17,876 bases of DNA from Lachnospiraceae bacterium (GCA_009774465.1 VSNT01000085.1:1-17876); one strand, 5' to 3'; shown: positions 7,121 to 15,804, numbered from the stretch's first letter. Program-made: numbers and translations. Notes: generated by a model from the sequence alone, not told the origin.

Positions 7121-7147
7121 ATCATATGTTTTTCCTGACAGAATTAT
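7121..7147 (-). promoter_or_regulatory. putative SigE-type sporulation promoter of spmA
   Basis: On the minus strand ATA (7147-7145) is followed after 16 nt by CATATGAT (7128-7121), close to the mother-cell SigE pattern ATA-N16-CATACAnT. The -10 is about 28 nt before the spmA start, leaving a short leader with the ribosome binding site. The surrounding 7094-7207 gap shows no hairpin terminator for the gene upstream. Confidence 0.4.
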
Positions 7148-7207
7148 TTATATAAATCCCTCTTATTTCGCACCTCTTAATCTTCCTGCCCCACATAACA
7201 CCATATA

Positions 7208-8566
7208 TTAATTTTCTTTCAGCAATCCATCTTCCGTATAGCGGTTAGACGCGTTCCACAATATCCATTCCTCATATCCGGCATCATAAACAGCCTGAAT
7301 CTGCGCACGAATTTCCTCTGCTTCATAATCAATATGTCCTTTTACCCAGGTGGCAGTAAAATCCTGCAGCCAGGGCCTGACCTGCGCGCGGACTCCTTCC
7401 ATTGGCATTAGTGCTGCAATTTCTTCCGTACTATATTCTATTTTCCCATTACCTGATACAGTTTCCGCCAAAACTCCCGCCAATGCCTTTTTTGACGCCT
7501 GCAGTGCTGTCAGTACCAGCCTGTATGGTTCTGCATCCGGCACCGGAATATCATAATTGTAAGGGCCATAGTGGGAAGGGTAAACCATAGGGCTGATATA
7601 ATCCAGATAACAGGACATTTCCACATAATTCTGCCCCACAATTTCCTGATCCACCCTGCTGTCAATCACCATTCCATAAACATCTGCTGAAATGGCGCCT
7701 CCTGCCTTATGCACCCTCTCAGCTGCATATCTTACAAATTCTTCTATAATTTCTTCCCTGTTCTTTTCCTCACCCGGCTGGCCAAAATCAGCGTTCTTCA
7801 TTCCACTGTCTGTTGAAAAGCGGATATAATCAAACTGAACCTCGTCAAACCCTATCCTGAGAGCCTCTTCTGCGATATTCAGTAAATAATCCCACACCTG
7901 AGGTTCATATGGGTTAAGCCATGCAAGTCCATCCTTATCCTGAAAAATACTTCCATCTTTATTATGTACACACCACTCCGGTTTTGCTTTGACAAGAAAA
8001 GGATCTTTAAATGCCACAATCCTTGCAATCAGATAAATATTTTTTTCCTTGCATTCTTCTATCAAAGCTTCCATATCCTGTACATAACGAATACCTGCTC
8101 CTGTTTCCTGTACTTCTGGAATCTGCATATCATAAATGATTCTGCCTTCATCATTTTTTATGTCCATTACAATGGCGTTCAGCTCTGTCTCATCCACAAG
8201 ATCAATTAAGTTCTTCATATTGGAGGTCCCTGCCATTGGGCCGGTTACAAAAATCCCTTTTACCTTAGGACGTATAACTATTTCCTCTTCCGCCGCCTGT
8301 TCCAGGTTTTCATTCTTATCACTGCTGCCTTCAGTATTTCCTTCCAGAGTAAATACTTCTCTGTCATTCTGCATGACTTCCTCTGAATTTCCTGTGTTTC
8401 CTGCATTTTCTACATTTTCTGTGATTTCTTCATTCTGCACATCACTTGACAATGCCTGTTCATAAATATCTGTCTGATTCTTTTTTCCGCATCCCCAAAA
8501 ACAGACAAATACTATTAATAATATACTTATGATACCTGTTTTTCTTCGTAAATTCTTTCCTGCCAT
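7208..8566 (-). CDS. lipoprotein with DUF4015 TIM-barrel, putative glycoside hydrolase
   Basis: A 452-residue exported protein. A basic N-terminus (MAGKNLRRK) and hydrophobic core lead to FWGC with Cys26 as the probable lipidated residue; Gly at -1 fits a lipobox, Trp at -2 is unusual. Residues 28-97 are an acidic, Asn/Glu-rich linker. From about 98 a DUF4015 barrel follows: VKGIFVTGPMAG (102-113), IVMDIKNDEGRI (132-143), DEVQFDYIRFS (241-251), ISADVYGM (292-299), YISPMVYPSHYG (323-334), VRPWLQDF (396-403) and EWILWNASNRYT (433-444), the order of strand ends in GH13-like barrels. The substrate is unknown; a cell-envelope glycan is plausible. The ATG at 8566 has GGGAG 8 nt upstream; the ATG at 8581 has no binding site. 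It follows the nuclease gene by 80 nt and is likely the last gene of the long run. Confidence 0.82.
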   Translation of the reverse strand: MAGKNLRRKTGIISILLIVFVCFWGCGKKNQTDIYEQALSSDVQNEEITENVENAGNTGNSEEVMQNDREVFTLEGNTEGSSDKNENLEQAAEEEIVIRPKVKGIFVTGPMAGTSNMKNLIDLVDETELNAIVMDIKNDEGRIIYDMQIPEVQETGAGIRYVQDMEALIEECKEKNIYLIARIVAFKDPFLVKAKPEWCVHNKDGSIFQDKDGLAWLNPYEPQVWDYLLNIAEEALRIGFDEVQFDYIRFSTDSGMKNADFGQPGEEKNREEIIEEFVRYAAERVHKAGGAISADVYGMVIDSRVDQEIVGQNYVEMSCYLDYISPMVYPSHYGPYNYDIPVPDAEPYRLVLTALQASKKALAGVLAETVSGNGKIEYSTEEIAALMPMEGVRAQVRPWLQDFTATWVKGHIDYEAEEIRAQIQAVYDAGYEEWILWNASNRYTEDGLLKEN

Positions 8567-8646
8567 AATCCTGTCTCCCATTTAGAGCAGATTAGATTAA
8601 AATCTGTACCTCCCGGCTTTATGTTTCATTTATATCATCCGTCATA

Positions 8647-9600
8647 TTACGGATTACACCTTTGACATGGTTCATATCCGTCTTCAATTAATTCTTCCCG
8701 CATACAGACAACTTCCTTTTTATTTTTTTCTTTCATCTCCCTGGCACTGTCACAGGAAGGAAGATGAAACTTCTTTGTATTGGTATTTAAAACATATGTC
8801 TGTGCCGAAGTATCCTCTGAATAACTTTCCGCTGATTCCCTTTCGGGGAGTACTTCCTCCTCTAAAATCCAGCTCTCACCTGTTGCATAATCAATTCCTA
8901 TTCCCGGCTGACTGTTATATACAAACACATGAAAGCATATTCCATCCCCCTCATCCTCAACAGAATATGCCTCCATCCGAACGCCTGCTGCCACAAGATC
9001 ATTCCCACCATAGACAGGCGTCACGCGGTACAATACATGATGATTTGTCTTTCTGACATAGTCAGCCACCAGATTTTCAAATGGAAGCATCCCCGACACA
9101 TTCATATACCTTGTGCCTGTTATCAGATTTTTTTCATTTGCATTTTCTCCCGCCAGTTGAAAGCCTATCAAATGACATCTGTTATAAAGATAATTTCCGT
9201 CAATACCATCATATTTGACTATCTGCCACCCGGAAGGTTTTATATGCCCGATGGCCTCCCTTTCTTCCGTAGGCATTAGTTCTCTACATATATTTGCATA
9301 TGCTGCGCCACAGCGTCCGAATCGATCCAATTCGCTATAAAATTCAAAAGCTTCCCTGTTTTCTTTTTCTTCTGATGTAAAGTCAGGATTGTTTCCATTT
9401 AAAATAATATATGGCTCACCGGAAAACTGTGGTATCTCATTTAAAAAATTATCTGATACTTCGTAACTTGTTTCATAGTCACTTCTTCCATCACCAGGTT
9501 TCCAGATACTGCACAGAAGACATAATATAAGCAGTGACAGAAAAACCATAAAAACTATTTTATTATTTTTCGACCATTTTTTTCTTTTATTTCTTCTCAT
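8647..9600 (-). CDS. membrane-anchored DNA/RNA non-specific endonuclease (EndA-type) with C-terminal Cys/His motif
   Basis: A 317-residue protein with a very basic N-terminus (1-14), one membrane segment (about 15-33) and an extracytoplasmic nuclease of the EndA/Spd1 beta-beta-alpha metal group. YNRCHLIGFQLAGENANEKN (139-158) contains the probable general base His143 and the Asn-rich metal-binding helix; TGTRYMNVSG, HHVLYRVTPV and YNSQPGIGIDYATG are also typical. After an acidic linker, residues 268-317 form a small domain (YVLNTNTKKFHLPSC ... GYEPCQRCNP) with His279, Cys283, Cys312 and Cys315, as in Ada-like zinc-binding tails. EndA-type enzymes degrade extracellular DNA or process it during uptake; no competence gene is in the window. 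The start follows the rsmI stop by 9 nt and has no Shine-Dalgarno sequence, suggesting coupling to rsmI translation. The next in-frame ATG is inside the membrane segment. Confidence 0.87.
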   Translation of the reverse strand: MRRNKRKKWSKNNKIVFMVFLSLLILCLLCSIWKPGDGRSDYETSYEVSDNFLNEIPQFSGEPYIILNGNNPDFTSEEKENREAFEFYSELDRFGRCGAAYANICRELMPTEEREAIGHIKPSGWQIVKYDGIDGNYLYNRCHLIGFQLAGENANEKNLITGTRYMNVSGMLPFENLVADYVRKTNHHVLYRVTPVYGGNDLVAAGVRMEAYSVEDEGDGICFHVFVYNSQPGIGIDYATGESWILEEEVLPERESAESYSEDTSAQTYVLNTNTKKFHLPSCDSAREMKEKNKKEVVCMREELIEDGYEPCQRCNP

Positions 9601-9609
9601 AATATAAAT

Positions 9610-10446
9610 CTATAATAATGCCTGATAAATTTCTCTTTTACTGACGCCTCTGTCCGCCGCTACCTTTTTCATGGCTTCCTTGCGATCTATTCCCTGATCT
9701 TCATAAAGTTTCATATGCTCATCCACAGATAATTGTTCCCATTCCTTCCGCTTATCCTGCTCCACCTGATTCCGGTCAAGCCCTTCTATTACTAATACAT
9801 ACTCTCCCTTAGGCTCATTTTCTTCATAGAAATTAATTGCTCCACCTAAAGTTGTGGGAAAAACAGTTTCAAAACGTTTCGTCAATTCTCTGCATAAAGT
9901 AATGCGTCTTTCCCCCATTAGTTCATACAGTTCCACCAATGTCCTTTTTAAATGATGAGGCGCTTCATATAAAATAATGGTTCGGGTTTCTTTTTGCAGC
10001 TCCTCAAAAATAAACTTTTTCTCCTTTTTATCTGCCGGCAGAAAGCCTTCAAAACAAAATCTTCTGGCAGAAAGCCCGGAAAGCGTCAATGCTGTAATAC
10101 ATGCACAGCATCCTGGAAGAGAAGTCACAGAAATACCTGCTTCCATGCATTTTTTTACTAAAACCTCCCCCGGATCAGAAATTGCCGGTGTCCCTGCATC
10201 GGTAACCAAAGCAATATTTTTTCCTGCCTGCATCCAGGAAATCATTTGATCTGCCTTCTCAATCTTATTATATTCATGATAGCTGGTCATAGGCGTCTTA
10301 ATTTCAAAGTAATTAAGCAATTTAATACTGTTTCTGGTATCCTCTGCCGCAATCATATCCACTTCCCTAAGTGTTTCCACTACCCGGGGCGTCATATCTC
10401 CCAAATTCCCTATTGGCGTAGCACATAAAAATAACGTTCCTGTCAT
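9610..10446 (-). CDS. rsmI: 16S rRNA (cytidine1402-2'-O)-methyltransferase
   Basis: A 278-residue protein of normal family length. The N-terminal tetrapyrrole-methylase-type fold is marked by LCATPIGNLGDMTPR (7-21), AAEDTRNSIKLL (33-44) and VTDAGTPAISDPGEVLV, followed by LPGCCACITALTLSGL and GFLPADKKEK. RsmI uses S-adenosylmethionine to 2'-O-methylate C1402 in the ribosomal P site. The C-terminal part ends in a short helical unit (DRGVSKREIYQALL) typical of the family. AGAGG lies 9 nt before the ATG and directly after the trmN6 stop codon, so the two genes are probably coupled. The order trmN6-rsmI is conserved in Firmicutes; the small GIY-YIG gene (yazA) that separates them in Bacillus is absent here. 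Confidence 0.95.
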   Translation of the reverse strand: MTGTLFLCATPIGNLGDMTPRVVETLREVDMIAAEDTRNSIKLLNYFEIKTPMTSYHEYNKIEKADQMISWMQAGKNIALVTDAGTPAISDPGEVLVKKCMEAGISVTSLPGCCACITALTLSGLSARRFCFEGFLPADKKEKKFIFEELQKETRTIILYEAPHHLKRTLVELYELMGERRITLCRELTKRFETVFPTTLGGAINFYEENEPKGEYVLVIEGLDRNQVEQDKRKEWEQLSVDEHMKLYEDQGIDRKEAMKKVAADRGVSKREIYQALL

Positions 10447-10459
10447 TTGAGTTTACCTC

Positions 10460-11242
10460 TTAATATCCATAAATATCATATATTTCTTCTGTATAAACCC
10501 TTGGCTCTTTATAAACAATCAGTGGTTTTTCTACTGTCATTCTGGCACGCCCACCTCTGTTTGCCTCTATCAAAACCATATTAGGTTCTTTATCCACAAA
10601 AGGATAAACCAACTTCATTCTTTTAGGCTCCAGCTTATACTCCCTTAGTAAAACAAAAATATCCACCAGCCTGAAGGGCCTGTGCACCATGAAAAAATTC
10701 CCTCCGGGCTTAAGAAGCCTGCTGCTTTGACTGATCACATCTTCTAAAGTACATAAAAGCTCATGTCTGGCAATTGCTTTAGGCGCCTTTGGATTTGTAA
10801 GACCATGATGTTCCGTCATATAAGGGGGATTACTGGTTACAACATCAAAAGAAGCAGCGCCAAAGAGACTCTCTGCTTCCCTGATATCACCTGTTATAAT
10901 TTCTATTTTTTTCTCAAGTTTATTCAGCCTTACACTGCGGTGCGCCATATCCGCACTGTCCGGCTGAATTTCTAAACCAACCAGACTTTTCGCACTGGTT
11001 TTGGCTTCCATAAGAATCGGAATAATCCCTGTTCCTGTTCCCAAATCCAAAACCCTGTCCCCCTGCCCTGCTTTTGCAAAGCCGGACAAAAGCACAGCAT
11101 CCATTCCAAAACAAAATCTGCCGGGATCCTGAATAATCCTGTAATGATTTCTCTGCAGATCATCAATTCTTTCATTTTCTTTTAAGAGAACCTCCGCCTC
11201 AGAAAAACCACCCATTTCTTTATACCAAAAATACCTTTCCAC
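10460..11242 (-). CDS. trmN6: tRNA1(Val) adenine37-N6-methyltransferase-like protein
   Basis: A 260-residue Rossmann-fold methyltransferase of the YfiC/YabB group. VLDLGTGTGIIPI (64-76) is the SAM loop, GLEIQPDSADMA (89-100) the following acidic strand, and TSNPPYM (136-142) the catalytic NPPY motif of amino-methylating enzymes. DLQRNHYRIIQDPGRFCFGM (28-47) is the family entry motif. It is expected to methylate N6 of a tRNA or another RNA adenine. The start is uncertain: GTG at 11242 gives the full reading but has only a weak GGTTAAGG in front; the ATG at residue 10 also lacks a good site. It lies 43 nt after ricT. Confidence 0.88.
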   Translation of the reverse strand: MERYFWYKEMGGFSEAEVLLKENERIDDLQRNHYRIIQDPGRFCFGMDAVLLSGFAKAGQGDRVLDLGTGTGIIPILMEAKTSAKSLVGLEIQPDSADMAHRSVRLNKLEKKIEIITGDIREAESLFGAASFDVVTSNPPYMTEHHGLTNPKAPKAIARHELLCTLEDVISQSSRLLKPGGNFFMVHRPFRLVDIFVLLREYKLEPKRMKLVYPFVDKEPNMVLIEANRGGRARMTVEKPLIVYKEPRVYTEEIYDIYGY

Positions 11243-11285
11243 ACCTTAACCATCTATTCCATTTTTTCATCAAAAGTGGAAATTC

Positions 11286-12194
11286 TTAATTGTCATCCAA
11301 CTTTGATTTGGACTCTTCCTTTTCAAGCTTTTCCAATGCTTTAAGCTCTTCATCCTGCACATCCACTTTATTGTGTTTATGCTTGCGCTTAAACTTAAGC
11401 TGATCTACCCGATACTCCTGAATTTCCTTTTCGTCTCCTACGTCTACAATTACTTTTACCAGCTGCCGGAGAACATTTACACTGTGAACTACTCCTTTTA
11501 AACCATCCTCTGTAGTTACATGATCATCCACATTGGGAAGCCTTTTGTTTAACTCCTCATAAATCTCTTCCTCATGCTTAAGGCAGCACATTAATCTGCC
11601 GCACACACCGGAAATCTTAGTGGGATTCAAGGACAAATTCTGTTCCTTTGCCATTTTAATGGAAACCGGAACAAATTCTGATAAATGCCTGTGGCAGCAA
11701 AGTTCTCTTCCACAAATACCAATACCGCCTAATATTTTCGTTTCGTCTCTTACACCGATCTGGCGTAATTCAATTCTTGTTTTAAATACAGATGCCAGAT
11801 CCTTTACCAGTTCCCTGAAATCAATACGTCCATCCGCAGTAAAATAAAAAAGTACTTTGTTATTGTCAAAGGTATATTCTGCATCAATCAGCTTCATTTC
11901 CAGGCCATGCTTGCGGATTTTTTCAAGACATATTTTAAATGCTTCTTTTTCTTTTACTTTATTTCCTGCCTCCTGTTCATCATCTCTTTCCGTTGCGATT
12001 CGAAGTACAGGTTTTAAGGGCTGTATCACCTTATCTTCTTCAACCTCTTTGGGATCTCCCACTACGGTGCCATACTCAATTCCTCTGGCAGTTTCTACAA
12101 TTACATGATCGCCTCGTTTTATATTTAATTTCCCCGGATCAAAAAAATAAATTTTTCCGGCAGTTCTGAATCGTACTCCAATTACTTTAATCAT
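11286..12194 (-). CDS. ricT: PSP1-domain protein RicT (YaaT)
   Basis: A 302-residue protein covering the entire RicT family: MIKVIGVRFRTAGKIYFFDP at the N-terminus, GDHVIVETARGIEYGTVVG (28-46), and the C-terminal PSP1 part with two cysteine clusters, CGRELCCHRH (161-170) and CGRLMCCLKHE (198-208). In Bacillus RicT works with RicA and RicF in a complex that carries iron-sulfur clusters and stimulates RNase Y-dependent mRNA maturation, affecting competence, biofilm formation and sporulation. The six cysteines are the presumed cluster ligands. The tail after 265 is a charged Lys/Glu helix. The gene follows holB by 17 nt, the standard Firmicutes order; GAGG lies 11 nt before the ATG. Confidence 0.94.
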   Translation of the reverse strand: MIKVIGVRFRTAGKIYFFDPGKLNIKRGDHVIVETARGIEYGTVVGDPKEVEEDKVIQPLKPVLRIATERDDEQEAGNKVKEKEAFKICLEKIRKHGLEMKLIDAEYTFDNNKVLFYFTADGRIDFRELVKDLASVFKTRIELRQIGVRDETKILGGIGICGRELCCHRHLSEFVPVSIKMAKEQNLSLNPTKISGVCGRLMCCLKHEEEIYEELNKRLPNVDDHVTTEDGLKGVVHSVNVLRQLVKVIVDVGDEKEIQEYRVDQLKFKRKHKHNKVDVQDEELKALEKLEKEESKSKLDDN

Positions 12195-12211
12195 TAATTT
12201 ATAAACCTCAC

Positions 12212-13216
12212 TTAGTTCTCTTTAATTGTAAGCAGTAAAAGCTCAATAGTCAGGTCAAAATTGACATTGGCATTTAATCTCTGTTTTGATTTTTCCAACG
12301 CATCTATAACTCTTTCTATACCTTCATAAGTGCTTTTATCAGCTACTTTTCTAATATACTGTATTTCCTCTCTGAAAATCAAGTTATTTGCATCATGAGT
12401 GGCTTTAAATAATAATACGTCGCGATACCAGATGGAAAGAATATCCAGATAATCATTTACGTCAAATTTAAATTCATTGATTTTTTTAATAGCGGCAGCC
12501 ACCTCATTTAATTCCATTTCGCCAATATATTTCAGTAAGGTGATTGCTTCTTCCTTTACTTTATCAAATTCTTCACTTTTGGCCAGAAGCCTTGCCTTTC
12601 CAAGGTTTCCCCTCGCAAAAGCCACGCAAATATCTGCTTTATAATCAGGAATTTCCATATTTTCCATAAGAAATTTTTTTATTTGATCATTCCTGACCGG
12701 CTTCATATTAAGAACAACACATCTGCTTAAAATCGTGGGCAGAAGTGTTTCCATATTTGTGGTAAGAATTAATATAACTGCATATTCCGGGGGCTCTTCC
12801 AGTGTTTTCAGCAGGGCATTCTGCGCCTGCACTGTCATCTTTTCCCCTTCATTTATAATATATATTTTTTTAGGACCACTGTAGGGCTTGATTATTACAT
12901 CATTATTTATCTGCTCCCTGATATCATCCACTCCAATTGTGCCCGGTTTTTCATGGGTAATAAATAGAATGTCAGGATGATTTCCACTCTTTGCCTGACT
13001 ACAGGACCGGCATTCCTGACAAGGTTCATATCCCTGCCTGTCCTCACATTGAAGCGCCATTGCAAATGTTTTTGCAATGAATTCCTTTCCGGCATTTCTC
13101 TCGCCATTTATAATATAGGCATGGGAAACTTTATTCCTATTAATTGCATTTTCCAAATGTTCCTTAATCTGTTCCTGCCCTACTATGTCAGCAAATCTGC
13201 TCATATTCCCTCTCAT
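12212..13216 (-). CDS. holB: DNA polymerase III delta' subunit
   Basis: A 334-residue clamp-loader subunit. FADIVGQEQIKEHLENAI (8-25) is the entry helix; GERNAGKE (38-45) is a P-loop whose Ser/Thr is replaced by Glu, so ATP binding is unlikely, as for delta' in general. Cys57, Cys66, Cys69 and Cys72 form the zinc module. IINEGEKMTVQAQNALLKTL (120-139) is the usual Walker B region, and LSRC (163-166) the arginine-finger SRC motif. The C-terminal collar helices follow. With delta and tau/gamma it loads the beta clamp. The ATG at 13216 has AGGGA 8 nt upstream; the ATG at 13204 has GAGGG only about 3 nt away, so the longer form is preferred. It is 49 nt downstream of yaaR. Confidence 0.94.
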   Translation of the reverse strand: MRGNMSRFADIVGQEQIKEHLENAINRNKVSHAYIINGERNAGKEFIAKTFAMALQCEDRQGYEPCQECRSCSQAKSGNHPDILFITHEKPGTIGVDDIREQINNDVIIKPYSGPKKIYIINEGEKMTVQAQNALLKTLEEPPEYAVILILTTNMETLLPTILSRCVVLNMKPVRNDQIKKFLMENMEIPDYKADICVAFARGNLGKARLLAKSEEFDKVKEEAITLLKYIGEMELNEVAAAIKKINEFKFDVNDYLDILSIWYRDVLLFKATHDANNLIFREEIQYIRKVADKSTYEGIERVIDALEKSKQRLNANVNFDLTIELLLLTIKEN

Positions 13217-13265
13217 TTCCGCTGTCCCTACACAGCCTGAACCCCTCTTTCGTACCTATCATCCG

Positions 13266-13706
13266 TTACGTTAAAATATCTAAAAGCAATCCTCTGATTT
13301 CTCCTATTTTTGAAAGAATCGCAAGATGATCCTGCTCATCTTTCATTAATTCCTGTGCCAACTCATCCAGATTTTCATCCACAAGCCGGATTATTCCGTA
13401 AACTCTGTGTCTGCCTCTGCGGTCTAAAAAGTTTTCCCGGCTGAAAGTATGAGATCTGCTGATAATTTCATTCATAAACTCCTTAATCAGCCCTCGATAC
13501 TTCCGCATATCCTTAATATCCCGTTTTTTGGCCAGCTTATCTCCCTGCATGGTTATTTCTTCCATAAGAACACCCAGCCTGGCCTGCAATTCACTTTCTT
13601 CGATATGACTGATCAGCGAAAATTTAAACGCACCATCAGACTCCTTCACCGGCGCTGCCGCTTCCGGCTGAACTACAGGAGCTGCCTGATTTACCTTTAT
13701 GTCCAT
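13266..13706 (-). CDS. yaaR: YaaR family (DUF327) protein
   Basis: A 146-residue cytoplasmic protein with a Pro/Ala-rich N-terminus (to about residue 25) and a mostly helical body: QARLGVLMEEITMQGDKLAK, YRGLIKEFMNEIISRSH, and RRGRHRVYGIIRLVDENLDE, the strongest family motif. Its function is not established; it is conserved next to holB in Firmicutes, which is the main support for the name. The ATG at 13706 is chosen because AAGGGG lies 8 nt upstream; a GTG three codons earlier overlaps that site. The 60-nt gap to the preceding gene shows no terminator. Confidence 0.88.
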   Translation of the reverse strand: MDIKVNQAAPVVQPEAAAPVKESDGAFKFSLISHIEESELQARLGVLMEEITMQGDKLAKKRDIKDMRKYRGLIKEFMNEIISRSHTFSRENFLDRRGRHRVYGIIRLVDENLDELAQELMKDEQDHLAILSKIGEIRGLLLDILT

Positions 13707-13766
13707 ACTGATCACCCCTTTCTACAGATCTGCCCCATTACACTTATTATTTCCTGTAAACCTTAA

Positions 13767-14354
13767 TTATAAGTTTGCCTGAATATATAATTTTATTTCT
13801 TCGAGACACTTGCTCAAATTCTCATTGGAAAATCTTTTCTTTATACCGGCGTGGCATATCTTTTCTTCCGAAAAATCCTCTTCATCTGCCAAAAAACGCC
13901 TGCACATTTCCTGATATCTGGGATTTTCCTGCTGCATTTCCCGCTCAAGAGCCCGTTTCAACCGCAACCCGTCATCAAGCTCCAGCAAAATTGGTATTAC
14001 TTTTTCTCTTCCAAAATACTCTGCCACTTTTAAGTAAGATTCTATGGTTCCAATTGCCAGGTAATTATTATGCTCCAGATCAATTTTTCCATTATTTACT
14101 GTAAAGTAATGCCACTGCCCATGATATGTATGATAAACGCGGGCTTCTATGATCTGCCCTTTGGCTTCCATCTCTCTATATCCGGCCTCATCCGTAAAGT
14201 AGTATTCTTCTCCCTCTATTTCCCCATTTCGTATGGGGCGGGTAGTATAAAGTACCACTTTTTTCAGATTTCCCACATCCCAATCCAGCAAATGCTTATA
14301 TATGGTATCCTTTCCTGAGGAACTCTTCCCCATTAAGTATATCATTTTTCCCAT
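13767..14354 (-). CDS. guanylate kinase-like nucleotide kinase at the tmk position
   Basis: A 195-residue P-loop kinase. GKSSSGKDT (9-17) is a Walker A variant with Asp in place of the usual Ser/Thr, followed by Thr. YTTRPIRNGEIEGEEYYF (36-53) matches the GMP-binding element of guanylate kinases (TTRxxRxGExxGxxYxF), and the lid/base region continues with QIIEARVYHTYHG. The C-terminal part (REMQQENPRYQEMCRRFLAD) differs from canonical Gmk, so this is probably a paralogue and the main gmk is elsewhere. In Bacillus the gene between the decarboxylase yaaO and yaaQ-yaaR is tmk, so a dTMP- or GMP-kinase role is possible but unproven. It starts 5 nt after the pyruvate kinase stop, with AGAGG inside the end of that gene, indicating coupled translation. 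Confidence 0.8.
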   Translation of the reverse strand: MGKMIYLMGKSSSGKDTIYKHLLDWDVGNLKKVVLYTTRPIRNGEIEGEEYYFTDEAGYREMEAKGQIIEARVYHTYHGQWHYFTVNNGKIDLEHNNYLAIGTIESYLKVAEYFGREKVIPILLELDDGLRLKRALEREMQQENPRYQEMCRRFLADEEDFSEEKICHAGIKKRFSNENLSKCLEEIKLYIQANL

Positions 14355-14359
14355 ACTAT

Positions 14360-15772
14360 TTAAACCTCTACAACACGAATCATATTGGTTTTTCCTGACA
14401 CTCCCAGAGGAACTCCGGCCGTAAGAACTACCTTATCTCCTTTTTTAACATATCCTGCTTCCTCTACTGCACGCACAGCCTCCTCAAACAAATCATCTGT
14501 CGTATTTTCCCTGGCAATCCACACAGGCGTTACTCCCCAGGATAAACTAAGCTGCCTGCATATTCTGGGACTGACACTGCATGCAATAATAGGACAGTTG
14601 GGCTTATACCTTGCTATCATTCCTGCTGTAAATCCGGAAATTGTTACGGTAACGATTGCTGCTGCTTTTAAATCCATTGCAGTGGTACATGTTGCATGAG
14701 AAATAGCAGTAGTCACGTCAAATCCATCAATATTTTCCCTTTTCTTCATCCTGCCATTATAATCAATATCCTGCTCAGTCCGTTCTGCAATTCTTGCCAT
14801 AGTTTTAACTGCTTCTACAGGATACAATCCGGCAGCGCTCTCACCGGAAAGCATGATTGCAGTTGTCCCGTCATAAATTGCATTGGCAATATCTGTAGTC
14901 TCCGCTCTGGTAGGTCTCGGGTTTTTAATCATGGACTCCAGCATCTGTGTTGCAGTTATTACATGTTTGCCCTGAGCTTCCGCCAACTTAATCATACGTT
15001 TCTGCATTACTGGAACTTCCTCCATAGGAATTTCCACGCCCATGTCGCCTCTTGCAACCATAATACCGTCTGATACGGTAAGAATATCTTCCAGATTGTG
15101 AATTCCCTGCATATTTTCAATTTTGGCAATGATTTTCATATGGCTGTTATGCTCATCTAAAATCTTTCTCACTTCCAAAATATCTTCTCTGCATCTTACA
15201 AAAGAAGCCGCCAGAAAATCAAATCCCATATCACAGCCAAACATAATATCGCTTCTGTCCACTTCACTGATATAAGGCATGGAAAGAACTGCACCCGGAA
15301 CATTCACACCTTTATGATTGGAAATCGGGCCGCCATTTACCACTGTACATATTATATCGGTTTCTTCTATGGCATCCACCACCATTTCAATCAAACCGTC
15401 ATCAATTAAAATAGTAGTACCCACCGTTATATCATCTTTCAGATTTTTATACGTGATGGCCACTTTTTCACTATTTCCCAAAATATCTTCTGTCGTCAGT
15501 ATAAACTTTTGTCCGGATACAAGTTCTGTCCGTCCGCCTTCAATATCCTTAAGCCTGATCTCCGGCCCCTTGGTATCCAGCATAGTTGCTACCTGCACTC
15601 CAAGCTCACTGCTCACTTTAATCACTCTGTCAAATTTTTTCTTATGTTCTTCATGAGTACCATGTGAAAAGTTAAAACGGGCAACATTCATACCTGCAAG
15701 CATCAACTCGCGCAGCCTTTCTTCACTTTCACTGGATGGTCCAATTGTACAGATAATTTTCGTTTTTCTCAT
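14360..15772 (-). CDS. pyk: pyruvate kinase
   Basis: A 470-residue enzyme, the same length as short E. coli PykF-type enzymes and without the extra PEP-utiliser-like C-terminal domain of Bacillus Pyk. RKTKIICTIGPSS (2-14), MNVARFNFSHGTHEEH (28-43), LDTKGPEIR (65-73), KIIAKIENMQG, GIMVARGDMGVEIP and TATQMLESMIKNPRPTRAE are the substrate, metal and ADP motifs. The Glu of GPEIR is the pattern linked to potassium-dependent pyruvate kinases. It makes pyruvate and ATP from PEP and ADP in glycolysis. AGAGG is 6 nt before the ATG. The gene lies 32 nt behind the decarboxylase and is inserted into a block where Bacillus has no glycolytic gene. Confidence 0.97.
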   Translation of the reverse strand: MRKTKIICTIGPSSESEERLRELMLAGMNVARFNFSHGTHEEHKKKFDRVIKVSSELGVQVATMLDTKGPEIRLKDIEGGRTELVSGQKFILTTEDILGNSEKVAITYKNLKDDITVGTTILIDDGLIEMVVDAIEETDIICTVVNGGPISNHKGVNVPGAVLSMPYISEVDRSDIMFGCDMGFDFLAASFVRCREDILEVRKILDEHNSHMKIIAKIENMQGIHNLEDILTVSDGIMVARGDMGVEIPMEEVPVMQKRMIKLAEAQGKHVITATQMLESMIKNPRPTRAETTDIANAIYDGTTAIMLSGESAAGLYPVEAVKTMARIAERTEQDIDYNGRMKKRENIDGFDVTTAISHATCTTAMDLKAAAIVTVTISGFTAGMIARYKPNCPIIACSVSPRICRQLSLSWGVTPVWIARENTTDDLFEEAVRAVEEAGYVKKGDKVVLTAGVPLGVSGKTNMIRVVEV

Positions 15773-15804
15773 TCATATCCTCTTTCTGCGTCTCTTTGCG
15801 CTGG

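Noticed and set aside
7094..7207. Gap between the DUF4015 gene and spmA considered for a terminator or small gene
   Set aside because: No hairpin with T run and no supported small frame was found; only the SigE-like promoter and the spmA ribosome binding site could be supported.
8588..8606. CAGATT...AATCTG inverted repeat before the DUF4015 gene, considered as a terminator
   Set aside because: The stem is only 6 bp, AT-rich, and no T run follows in the minus direction; it sits directly before the ribosome binding site of the next gene.
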